Of a DNA stretch of 64,000 nt, positions 41,906 through 49,379 are shown piece after piece. The notes beneath the pieces were generated by a model. That model was not told where the DNA came from, ran no database searches, and saw nothing but the letters and a program-made list of their open reading frames with translations. Source of the stretch: Streptomyces lasiicapitis (lineage in GTDB: Bacteria; Actinomycetota; Actinomycetes; Streptomycetales; Streptomycetaceae); NCBI RefSeq assembly GCF_014646335.1, contig NZ_BMNG01000016.1, positions 178,850 to 242,849 of the forward strand. The letters run 5' to 3'. Each line of letters begins with the position of its first letter. The stretch's first letter is position 1. The position numbers and the translations under genes are program-made.

Positions 41906-42568
41906 CTAGAGGCGGCAGCTGATCTCCATTCCGTCTTCCACGGGGAACGTGACGCTCTGGTAGCCGTTGCGGGGGTCACGGACGTAGGCGAGGTAGGGCG
42001 CGAGGTCCTCCAGGTCGACGTCGTCGGCGACGACGAGGGTGCCGGGCGCGAGGCGTGGTTCGAGGATTCGCAGGACGGGCAGGCACAGGTCCTTCCAGCC
42101 GTCGAGGAGGACGAAGCCCGCGGAGCCGGAGACCGCGGCGAGGGTGTCGCGGGCATCTCCTTCGAGGACGGTGATCAGGTCATCGAGACCCGTCTCGACG
42201 AACGTCCGGCGGGCGGCCGCGGCCTTGGCGGCGCTCAGTTCCGTACTGATCACCCGCCCCGTCCCGTTGTCGCGCACCGCGGCGGCGAGATGGAGCGTGG
42301 AGATGCCGAAGGACGTGCCGAACTCGACGACGGTGGCGGGGCGGGCGGCCCGGATCAGGTTGTAGAGGAGGCGGCCGCCCTGGGCGGAAATCGGCATGTA
42401 CACCTCCGCCTTGGCGTCGGCCTGCTCCTGCGGGCCGAGGGGCGCGGAACCCTGGGGCCACGCCGCCCGGATCCGCCTGCTGGTCGCCTCGTCCTGCTCG
42501 GCATGCCGGAACATCCGGTCGAGGGCGGAGGCGACGCGGGGGTCTTCGAGGGTGTTGGTGGGTGTCAT
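41906..42568 (-). CDS. O-methyltransferase-like SAM-dependent enzyme
   Basis: 220 residues. The SAM-binding region is V-V-E-F-G-T-S-F-G-I-S-T-L-H-L-A-A-A, followed by V-I-S-T-E-L-S and L-E-G-D-A-R-D-T-L. F-V-L-L-D-G-W-K and V-A-D-D-V-D follow, as in catechol-type O-methyltransferases (COG4122), where the acidic residues bind a divalent metal. It is divergent from a TetR gene across a strong dyad operator, so it is probably TetR-controlled. The substrate may be a phenolic compound. Confidence 0.88.
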   Translation of the reverse strand: MTPTNTLEDPRVASALDRMFRHAEQDEATSRRIRAAWPQGSAPLGPQEQADAKAEVYMPISAQGGRLLYNLIRAARPATVVEFGTSFGISTLHLAAAVRDNGTGRVISTELSAAKAAAARRTFVETGLDDLITVLEGDARDTLAAVSGSAGFVLLDGWKDLCLPVLRILEPRLAPGTLVVADDVDLEDLAPYLAYVRDPRNGYQSVTFPVEDGMEISCRL

Positions 42569-42577
42569 GGACCTAGG

Positions 42578-42604
42578 CTAGACGCACCGTTGCGTAGCGT
42601 CTAG
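42578..42604. promoter_or_regulatory. TetR-type dyad operator
   Basis: CTAGACGC-N11-GCGTCTAG is an exact inverted repeat, with an inner exact dyad ACGCA-N4-TGCGT sharing the same centre. It lies between the divergent methyltransferase and TetR genes, 9 and 34 bases from their starts. Repression of both genes is expected. Confidence 0.75.
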
Positions 42605-42638
42605 AGATTCTGGCCTAGTCTGGCCCCGGGAGGCAGAC

Positions 42639-43304
42639 ATGGAACGAGGAAGTACGGCCGCAGCGGCGGCCGGGCCACAACCGGCGGCACGCCACCACGG
42701 CAACAGGCACGGCCGCAGCGAACAGGCCCGGCAGGCAGTGCTTGAGGCGGCGGACGACCTCTTGGTCGAGAAGGGCTTCACCGGCGTCACCATCGAGGGC
42801 ATCGCCGCCCGGGCGGGCGTCGCCAAGCAGACCGTCTACCGCTGGTGGAAGACCAAGACCGACATCCTCCTGGACGCCTTCCTCCAGGACGCGGCCGAAG
42901 CCCTGACCCCGCCGGACCACGGCGACCTGGCCCCGGACCTCCGTGCCCACCTGCGCCAACTGGCCCTGTTCCTCACCCGGTCCGACGCGGGCGCCGTCTT
43001 CAAGGCCCTCATCGGGCACGCCCAGCACGATCCCGCGTTCGCCGCCGCCCTGCGGTCCGGGTACCTCGACGAACAGCGCCGACGCGACCGGCTCCCGCTG
43101 GAACGCGCGGTGGAACGCGGCCAGCTCGCCGCCGGACTCGACATGGCCGCGGAGATCGACCAACTCGTGGGACCGGTCTACCACCGCGTCCTGGTGACGG
43201 CGGAACCCGTCGACCAGGCTTTCACCGACCGCCTCGTCGAGGCGTTCCTGCACCGCGCGGACGTGGCGGACGCAGCCGACGCAGGGGAGATGAGGAGCAG
43301 ATGA
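42639..43304 (+). CDS. TetR-family transcriptional regulator
   Basis: A 221-residue TetR protein. The DNA-binding domain has R-Q-A-V-L-E-A-A-D-D-L-L-V-E-K-G-F, I-E-G-I-A-A-R-A-G-V-A-K-Q-T-V-Y-R-W-W and K-T-K-T-D-I-L-L-D-A-F. The W-W-K-T-K ending is typical of the subgroup with a TetR_C_11-like ligand domain. A Gly/His-rich N-terminal extension precedes it. It is divergent from the methyltransferase gene and coupled (ATGA) to a small hypothetical gene. Confidence 0.92.
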   Translation: MERGSTAAAAAGPQPAARHHGNRHGRSEQARQAVLEAADDLLVEKGFTGVTIEGIAARAGVAKQTVYRWWKTKTDILLDAFLQDAAEALTPPDHGDLAPDLRAHLRQLALFLTRSDAGAVFKALIGHAQHDPAFAAALRSGYLDEQRRRDRLPLERAVERGQLAAGLDMAAEIDQLVGPVYHRVLVTAEPVDQAFTDRLVEAFLHRADVADAADAGEMRSR

Positions 43305-43672
43305 CTCTCAAGGCAGGCCAGCGGGTGGTGCTGGCAGCCGACACCCCGCTGACCGATTCGGCCGAGGTGTCGGGGGTCGTGATCGGGTTCCTGTCCCTGG
43401 CGGCGGGCACCGGCGGGACCGTCGAGCAGGTGGTCGGCCACCAGGACGAGAGCGCCGACGTGCGCGAGTACGAGCGGCTCAAGTCGCTGCTCGACGCCTT
43501 CGGGCGCGAGATGCCCACGGAGAGCAGGAGGCAGCTCGAAGAGAAGATCGGCTCGCTGGAACCCGCGTGGACCGCGTTCCAGGAACGGGCGCCCCGCGTG
43601 AGCGTGCGGGTCCGCTTCGACAACGGGTTCATCCTCGACGGGGCCCACGAGGACGTCTTCGTCCCTGCCTGA
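43301..43672 (+). CDS. hypothetical protein coupled to TetR
   Basis: 123 residues from the ATG at 43301, which overlaps the TetR stop (ATGA). It begins with a beta-rich segment (K-A-G-Q-R-V-V-L-A-A-D, V-S-G-V-V-I-G-F-L-S-L-A). A charged helix follows (V-R-E-Y-E-R-L-K-S-L-L-D-A-F-G-R, E-S-R-R-Q-L-E-E-K-I-G), then R-V-S-V-R-V-R-F-D-N-G-F-I-L-D. The ends resemble a small SH3-like barrel interrupted by helices. I recognise no family. Coupling suggests it belongs to the same regulatory unit. Confidence 0.7.
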   Translation: MTLKAGQRVVLAADTPLTDSAEVSGVVIGFLSLAAGTGGTVEQVVGHQDESADVREYERLKSLLDAFGREMPTESRRQLEEKIGSLEPAWTAFQERAPRVSVRVRFDNGFILDGAHEDVFVPA

Positions 43673-43690
43673 GGGCGCGTCGCGCCCAGG

Positions 43691-44032
43691 TCAGACCGGA
43701 GAGTGCCTGCCGCGTCCGGTGCGCCCCGCTCCGGTGATGGCGCGCACCTGGTGCGCGCGTCGGCGTATCTCGGTGAGCAGCGCCAGGTCGGTGTGCGGAG
43801 GGCCGGAAGGCGGCGGGGCCTCCTGCGACTCGGGCAGGGGGTCGGCGTCGAGCGTCTCGGCCAGCGTGTCCAGGTAGTCGGTCATGTCGACGACCGCGTC
43901 GCGCAGCAGCCGCATTCTCGCGGTCTGGCTGCCCAGTTGTCTCCGCGTGGCGAGCAGAATCTCGAACTCCTTCACGGACACAGCGATCATGGGCTGGCCG
44001 TCCACGACGATCTGCTGAGGATGGTTCCGCAC
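43691..44032 (-). CDS. small protein downstream of the reverse-strand cobalamin aptamer
   Basis: 113 residues from a GTG at 44032 (V-R-N-H-P-Q-Q-I-V-V-D-G-Q-P-M-I-A-V); AGGGGG lies about 8 bases upstream. The N-terminal V-D-G-Q-P-M-I-A-V-S-V-K-E-F-E-I-L-L-A-T-R-R has the look of a Phd/YefM-type antitoxin strand-helix unit, but no toxin is adjacent. The rest is helical and ends in a basic R-R-R-A-H-Q-V-R tail. It is the first frame after the minus-strand riboswitch (aptamer 44220-44398). No B12-related role is visible. Confidence 0.55.
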   Translation of the reverse strand: MRNHPQQIVVDGQPMIAVSVKEFEILLATRRQLGSQTARMRLLRDAVVDMTDYLDTLAETLDADPLPESQEAPPPSGPPHTDLALLTEIRRRAHQVRAITGAGRTGRGRHSPV

Positions 44033-44219
44033 CGAGGGCCCCCTTCGTGTCTTTGTCACGTCAGTGCAGTTGGTCGAGGCCGGGACACGGACGCGAAGGG
44101 ATGGCGAAACCGGACGGAACGCACTGGCGCCACTGGCGCGGTGCTCCGCCTGATGTGTACGCCGACCCGCCCACGAGGTCACCGGGATGTCCGCGCGCGA
44201 AGTGCTCCGCACGCGGGCA

Positions 44220-44398
44220 GTTGGCAGGTCTTCGGACTCACGGGCACGTCCTCACGGAGGACACCTACTGGCCGTCGCTTCCCAGGCCCGGAGGTCGGGC
44301 CCAGTGCGCGTGACGGCGGTCGTTCCCGCTCACCGCTGCGGGGCAGTCCCGGATTCCCACCGGGTTCCCTCTTGCGACGCGCCTGCCTGGCGGACAGG
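44220..44398 (-). ncRNA. cobalamin riboswitch aptamer, reverse strand
   Basis: On the minus strand the conserved cobalamin elements come in order: GAGGGAACCCGGTGGGAATC, then CCGGGACTGCCCCGCAGC, GGTGAGCGGGAACG, a variable stem, GCACTGGG, CTGGGAAGCGACGGCCAGTA, and CCGTGAGTCCGAAGACCTGCC. The P1 stem pairs GGCAGG near 44390 with CCTGCC near 44223. This is a full-length class of aptamer that binds adenosylcobalamin. The transcript it heads runs toward the small gene at 44032, about 190 bases away. No cobalamin gene lies in that direction. Confidence 0.9.
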
Positions 44399-44546
44399 GC
44401 GAACCAGCTGCTCCACGCAGCCTACGGGGTGCCGTTCGGCGGCGAACAGGACCGTCCGCGATCACCGCGTTCCCGGTGCACGAGCCCGGCGCCGCTCGCA
44501 CCCCAGGAACGGTGGGTGGGGGTCGATAGGGGGTGACGGGCGCAGG

Positions 44547-44665
44547 AGCGGCTGATAGACATGAGGGGCCAACACCCGCGGCACGGGGAAGCCGGTGAGA
44601 TTCCGGCACGGTCCCGCCACTGTGACCGGGCGAGCTCCAGGCTCCCCGGAAGTCAGATCGCCGTC
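44547..44665 (+). ncRNA. cobalamin riboswitch aptamer, forward strand
   Basis: The plus strand has GAGGGGCCAACACCCGCGGC, GGGGAAGCCGGTGAGATTCC, GGCACGGTCCCGCCACTGTG and CGGAAGTCAGATC, the conserved core of cobalamin aptamers of the shorter actinobacterial type often found before cobalt-uptake genes. Stems P3-P6 can form. It is followed by a 450-base leader and then the citramalate-synthase-like gene at 45116. Repression of that operon at high cobalamin is expected if the leader carries an expression platform. Confidence 0.9.
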
Positions 44666-45115
44666 CGCGGGTCCACGACGAAGCCCACGAGGATGGCGCC
44701 GATACGTCGCGGGAGTCCGCCTTGCCGCACTTCACCTGACATTCCGTCACACGGCCGCCTCTTCAGGCCGACATCCCCAGCGGCGGCGCGGCACATCGCA
44801 GGCCGTTCGCCGCTCGCTGCGTAGGCACAGCGTCGTGCCGACCTTTTCGCGTGGCCGACCCGCGCCACACCCCCATGCGCGGAACACAACAGCCACATTC
44901 GCTGCAGGAGTTGCTGTCGCGCGGCCCACCATCGCCGCGCTCGTGCCGACTCTCGACGGGACCTCGCACCGCCCGACCGGTGGCGCCGAGTCGACCCGGA
45001 TGCCGCGTGGCTCGTCCACCACCGGCCGTACCCATGGCGACGCGCTTCCGCAATCCCGCCCGGTCGGCCTCTGACGCCCTGGCTCTGCTTCGACAACCGC
45101 TCAGGAAGGACGCCC
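44666..45115 (+). promoter_or_regulatory. long leader between the forward aptamer and the citramalate-synthase-like gene
   Basis: 450 bases without a convincing gene. Short open frames (for example one from the ATG at 44876) have poor ribosome sites and unnatural composition. GC-rich inverted segments could form the terminator/antiterminator of the riboswitch, but I could not fix one structure. The end provides AGGAAGGA before the GTG at 45116. An internal promoter cannot be excluded. Confidence 0.5.
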
Positions 45116-46828
45116 GTGGCTCACACGCGCACCGCACCGGCCGGGACCCCGCTCGGCGACAGCTTCCATCTGTACGACACCACCCTGCGTGACGGCGCGC
45201 AGGGCGAGGGGATCTCCTACTCCGTCACCGACAAGCTCACCTCGGCTCGTCTCCTCGACTCCCTCGGGGTCGGATTCATCGAAGGGGGCTGGCCGGGGGC
45301 CCTGCCCAAGGACACCGCCTTCTTCCAGCGCGCGGCCACCGAACTCGACCTGAGACACGCGGCGTTAGTGGCCTTCGGCAGCACGCGCAAGGCGGGCCGG
45401 CGCGCGGACCAGGATCCGCAGGTGCGTGCCCTGCTGGACTCCGGCGCCCCCGTGATCACTCTGGTCGCCAAGACCGACCGGCGGCACATCGAGCGTGCTC
45501 TGCGTACGGACGTGGCGGAGAACTGCGCGATGGTCCGGGACACCGTCCGCTTCCTGGTGTCCGAGGGGCGCAGGGTGTTCCTCGACGGCGAGCACTTCTT
45601 CGACGGGTACGCCGACGACCCCGATACGGCACTGCGGGTCCTGGAGGCGGCCATGGCAGCAGGCGCCGACGTCTCCGTACTCTGCGACACCAACGGAGGC
45701 CAGCTCCCCGGCCGCCTCGCCGAAATCGTCGCCGAAGTGATCGAGCGCACCGGGTTCCGGATCGGCATCCACTGCCAGGACGACACCGGCTGTGCCGTGG
45801 CCAACACGATCGCGGCCGTCGAGGCCGGTGCCACCCACGTACAGTGCACGGCCAACGGCTACGGCGAACGCACGGGCAACGCGGACCTGTTCGCGGTCAT
45901 CGGCAACCTCGCCACCAAGCTGGACATGCCGGTGCTGCCGCGGTCACGCCTTGCCGAACTCACGGGGACCGCCCGGAGCCTGGCCGCGACCGCCCACGTC
46001 AGTCCCGACCGGTACCAGCCCTATGTGGGGGCCGCGGCCTTCGCGCACAAGGCGGGTCTGCACGCCAGCGCGATGAAGGTCGATCCCGGGCTCTACCAGC
46101 ACATCGACCCGGATGTCGTCGGCAACGAATCCCGCATCCTCGTCACGGAGATGGCCGGGCGGGCCAGCCTGGAGCTGAAGTGTCTCCAACTCGGCTTCGA
46201 CGTCCAGGACACGGAGGCCGTCTCCCGCGTCGTGGCCCGCGTCAAGCAGTTGGAGGCGGACGGCTGGTCCTTCGAGTCCGCCGACGCCTCGCTCGCCCTG
46301 CTCCTGCACGACGAACTGGGCAACACACCCACGGGCCAGAACGCGCCGCGACGGCTCCCCCCGGTCTTCACACCCCTGACCTATCAGGTCGTCGAGCGCC
46401 ACGACACGGACGGCAGGGTCGTCTCCGAGGCGAGCGTGCGACTGCGAGTGGAACGACAACCCGAGGCGGATAACGGTCCTTTCGCAACCGCCGATACCGG
46501 GGAAGTCACCGCGACGGCCGAGGGCGACCGTCCGGTCGCGGCCCTCGACGCGGCGCTGCGCCGGGCACTCGCCCCACGCCTGCCGTGGGTCACGGAGACC
46601 GCCCTCGCCGACTACAGCGTCCGCGTACTCGACAACGCCTCCGGCGCCCCCGCGCTGACCCGTGTCCTCGTCGTCTCCCGCGACGCGGAACGCGAGTGGA
46701 CCACCGTCGGTGTCCACGCCAGCGTGGTCGTGGCCGCCATGCTCGCTCTCCGCGACGCCCTTACGTACAAGCCCCTGGGAGACACGCTCTCCGCGAAGCG
46801 CCCGGACCGTGTGCTTCCCGCGAGATGA
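45116..46828 (+). CDS. citramalate-synthase-like (CimA/LeuA superfamily) enzyme, divergent paralogue
   Basis: A 570-residue protein with AGGAAGGA before its GTG. The catalytic TIM barrel has L-Y-D-T-T-L-R-D-G-A-Q (DRE-TIM signature, residues 19-29), G-V-G-F-I-E-G-G-W-P-G, N-G-Y-G-E-R-T-G-N-A and H-K-A-G-L-H-A-S-A-M. The C-terminal 150 residues are a LeuA-type regulatory domain. CimA condenses pyruvate and acetyl-CoA to citramalate for 2-oxobutyrate synthesis. The normal metal motif H-A-H-N-D reads H-C-Q-D-D at residues 219-223, so the second His ligand is Gln. Leu84 is a TTA codon. It is headed by a cobalamin riboswitch and followed by an E1-like gene. Confidence 0.85.
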   Translation: MAHTRTAPAGTPLGDSFHLYDTTLRDGAQGEGISYSVTDKLTSARLLDSLGVGFIEGGWPGALPKDTAFFQRAATELDLRHAALVAFGSTRKAGRRADQDPQVRALLDSGAPVITLVAKTDRRHIERALRTDVAENCAMVRDTVRFLVSEGRRVFLDGEHFFDGYADDPDTALRVLEAAMAAGADVSVLCDTNGGQLPGRLAEIVAEVIERTGFRIGIHCQDDTGCAVANTIAAVEAGATHVQCTANGYGERTGNADLFAVIGNLATKLDMPVLPRSRLAELTGTARSLAATAHVSPDRYQPYVGAAAFAHKAGLHASAMKVDPGLYQHIDPDVVGNESRILVTEMAGRASLELKCLQLGFDVQDTEAVSRVVARVKQLEADGWSFESADASLALLLHDELGNTPTGQNAPRRLPPVFTPLTYQVVERHDTDGRVVSEASVRLRVERQPEADNGPFATADTGEVTATAEGDRPVAALDAALRRALAPRLPWVTETALADYSVRVLDNASGAPALTRVLVVSRDAEREWTTVGVHASVVVAAMLALRDALTYKPLGDTLSAKRPDRVLPAR

Positions 46829-46881
46829 ACCGCTCGAAGGGCCCCAGGAACATGCAGGAATCACACCGAAGAGGTTTGACG

Positions 46882-49206
46882 ATGAAGAGCTCCACCACCG
46901 GCGCACGGCCGGTCGACCCCGACCTTGAAGTCCTGGCCGAGATCGAGAACCGTGTGCTGTGGCTTTCATCGGCGATCGTCCACCACGCCAATCGGGTGCG
47001 CCCGAATCCGACCGGCCTCAAGGTCGGGGGCCATCAGGCCTCGTCCGCGTCCATGGTGTCGCTCATGACAGCGCTGTGGTTCCGGCATCTGCGGCCCGAG
47101 GACCGGGTGTCGGTCAAGCCCCACGCCTCACCGGTGCTCCACTCGATCAACTACCTTCTCGGGCGTCTCGACGCCTCGTACCTGCCGCGGCTGCGGGAGT
47201 TCGGCGGCCTGCAGAGCTACCCGAGCAGGACCAAGGACCCGGACCCGGTGGACTACTCGACCGGATCGGTCGGCATCGGGGCCACCGCTCCGGTCTGGGG
47301 CGCTCTCGCCCGCCGCTACACCGCGTCCGTGGGAGGTGATCCGGGCACGGGACGCCAGTACTCGCTGCTCGGCGACGCCGAGCTGGACGAGGGAGCGGTC
47401 TGGGAAGCGGTGCTTGATCCCTCGGTGGCGGACCTCGGTGAGATCGTCTGGGTCGTCGACATGAACCGGCAGTCCCTGGACCGGGTCGTCCCAGACATCG
47501 CGGCCACGAAGCTGCAGGGAATGTTCGCCGCCGCCGGGTGGCAGGTCATGACGCTGAAGTACGGGCGGCTGCTCGAAGAGATATTCGCCCGCCCGGGAGG
47601 GGACGAACTCCGGCGGCGCATCGACGAGATGCCCAACCCGGAATACCAGCGACTGCTGCGCTGCGAAGGCCCCGACCTGCGCCGCCGGCTGCCCGGCACC
47701 GGACCCGGCGCACCCCGCATCACCGAACTGATCGCCGACGTCGACGACGACACCCTCGTCGAAGCCGTGGCCAACCTCGGCGGCCACGACCTCCACGCCC
47801 TCGACGCCGCCTTCACCGCGATCGACGACACACGGCCGACCGTCATCTTCGCGTACACCGTCAAGGGCCACCGCCTTGCGACGAAGGGGCATCCGCAGAA
47901 CCACTCGGCACTGCTGACCGAGCAGCAGATGCGCGACCTTGCCGCCCGCATCGGCGCGGACCCGGACGACCCGTGGCGTGCCTTCCCCCCTACGGGCGAG
48001 GCGCACAGGCTGTGCGAGAAGACGGCCGAACTGCTGCACCGCCCGGCTGTCCGCCCGGCCACGCCGCCCGAACTGCCCACGGACTTCGGCCGCACCCCGA
48101 AAGGCTCGGCCACCACTCAGGCGGCGCTGGGCCGCGTCCTGCTCGACCTGACCCGTCAGGCACCCGAGGCGGCCCGCAGGATCGTGACCGTCAGCCCGGA
48201 CGTCAGCTCCACGACCAACCTCGGGGGCTGGGTGAACAAGGTGGGCGTCTGGTCACCGCGCGAGCGCCAGGACTGGTTCGCCGACGACGCGGAGACGATC
48301 CTGCACTGGGACGAGAAGCCGACCGGCCAGCACATCGAACTGGGCATCGCCGAGACCAATTTGGTGGGCCTGCTCTCCGAACTCGGCGCGACGTGGAGCC
48401 GGTGGGGTGAGCCCCTGCTGCCGATCGGAGTCGTCTACGACCCGTTCGTCGAGCGGGCGCTGGAACCCTGGTCCTACGGCATCTACGCGGGCGGACAGTC
48501 CATCCTCGTGGGCACCCCGTCCGGAGTCTCCCTCGCCGCCGAGGGCGGAGCCCACCAATCGATCAAAACCCCGTCGATCGGCCTGCAACAACCAGGGTGC
48601 GTGACGTACGAACCGGCCTTCGCGATCGACACCGAATGGACTCTGCTCGCCTGCCTCTCCCAGCTGGGCCGCGCGGACGGCAACTCGTCCTACCTGCGCC
48701 TGTCCACCCGCCCGGTGGACCAGTCCCTGGCCGCCGTCCCGGACGACCCGGCCGCGCGGGCGCGTCGCCGCCGCCAGGCCGTGGCCGGCGCCTACCCGCT
48801 GCGGCGGCGCGCCGGCGCACGGGTGACCATCGCGGCCATGGGGGCCGTGGTCACGGAGGCGCTGGCCGCGGCCGACCGTCTGGAGAGGGAGAGCGTGCCC
48901 GCCGACGTCATCTGCGTGACCAGCCCCGACCTGCTGTACCGCGTCCTGCGCGCCCGGCAGGGCCACGAGCACGCCGACACCTGGATCCTGGACCAGGTGT
49001 TCCCCGCGGACCGTGCCACGCCGCTGGTCACGGTGCTCGACGGGCACCCGCACACCCTGTCGTTCCTGGCCACGGTCAACAAGGTCGCCACGAGCGCGCT
49101 CGGCGTCACGGGGTTCGGCCAGTCCGGCTCGATCACCGACGTGTACCGCCACCACGGGATCGACGCCGACAGCATCGTGTCCGCCGCCCTCGACCTCACC
49201 ACCTGA
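46882..49206 (+). CDS. pyruvate-dehydrogenase E1-like (homodimeric AceE/transketolase-type) enzyme, short form
   Basis: 774 residues from the ATG at 46882 (GAGG 8 bases upstream); an ATG at 46825 overlapping the previous stop would add 19 residues. The thiamin diphosphate motif reads G-D-A-E-L-D-E-G-A-V-W-E and ends V-V-D-M-N-R-Q-S-L-D. Other AceE-like landmarks are H-A-S-P-V-L-H, H-I-E-L-G-I-A-E-T-N and E-G-G-A-H-Q-S. AceE is about 890 residues, so this form lacks over 100. It should decarboxylate a 2-oxo acid. Partnered with a CimA-like enzyme under a B12 switch, 2-oxobutyrate is a candidate substrate (inference). Confidence 0.85.
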   Translation: MKSSTTGARPVDPDLEVLAEIENRVLWLSSAIVHHANRVRPNPTGLKVGGHQASSASMVSLMTALWFRHLRPEDRVSVKPHASPVLHSINYLLGRLDASYLPRLREFGGLQSYPSRTKDPDPVDYSTGSVGIGATAPVWGALARRYTASVGGDPGTGRQYSLLGDAELDEGAVWEAVLDPSVADLGEIVWVVDMNRQSLDRVVPDIAATKLQGMFAAAGWQVMTLKYGRLLEEIFARPGGDELRRRIDEMPNPEYQRLLRCEGPDLRRRLPGTGPGAPRITELIADVDDDTLVEAVANLGGHDLHALDAAFTAIDDTRPTVIFAYTVKGHRLATKGHPQNHSALLTEQQMRDLAARIGADPDDPWRAFPPTGEAHRLCEKTAELLHRPAVRPATPPELPTDFGRTPKGSATTQAALGRVLLDLTRQAPEAARRIVTVSPDVSSTTNLGGWVNKVGVWSPRERQDWFADDAETILHWDEKPTGQHIELGIAETNLVGLLSELGATWSRWGEPLLPIGVVYDPFVERALEPWSYGIYAGGQSILVGTPSGVSLAAEGGAHQSIKTPSIGLQQPGCVTYEPAFAIDTEWTLLACLSQLGRADGNSSYLRLSTRPVDQSLAAVPDDPAARARRRRQAVAGAYPLRRRAGARVTIAAMGAVVTEALAAADRLERESVPADVICVTSPDLLYRVLRARQGHEHADTWILDQVFPADRATPLVTVLDGHPHTLSFLATVNKVATSALGVTGFGQSGSITDVYRHHGIDADSIVSAALDLTT

Positions 49207-49379
49207 CCCGGCCTCGGCACCCGACCTGATCCGGACTCGGCACCCGCGTCGCTCCAGCCGGAGCCGTGGGCTGTCGGGCCTCGGCCGCACTGCCGACCGA
49301 TGCGAGCGGGCGAGGGCCGATACATCCACCCGGGCCAAGCCGAACTGCGAGGTCAGGAGCCCGCTCCTACGGTGGCTGA

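Noticed and set aside
44851..45192. A possible leader-peptide gene between the riboswitch and the citramalate-synthase-like gene
   Set aside because: The ATG at 44876 lacks a good ribosome site, the residue composition is Arg/Pro/Ser-rich as in non-coding frames, and the end overlaps the real gene in another frame.
45116..49206. Idea that the two genes are ordinary leucine-pathway or pyruvate dehydrogenase genes
   Set aside because: The E1-like protein is over 100 residues shorter than AceE, the CimA-like protein has an altered metal motif and both follow a cobalamin aptamer, so a housekeeping role is less likely, although not excluded.
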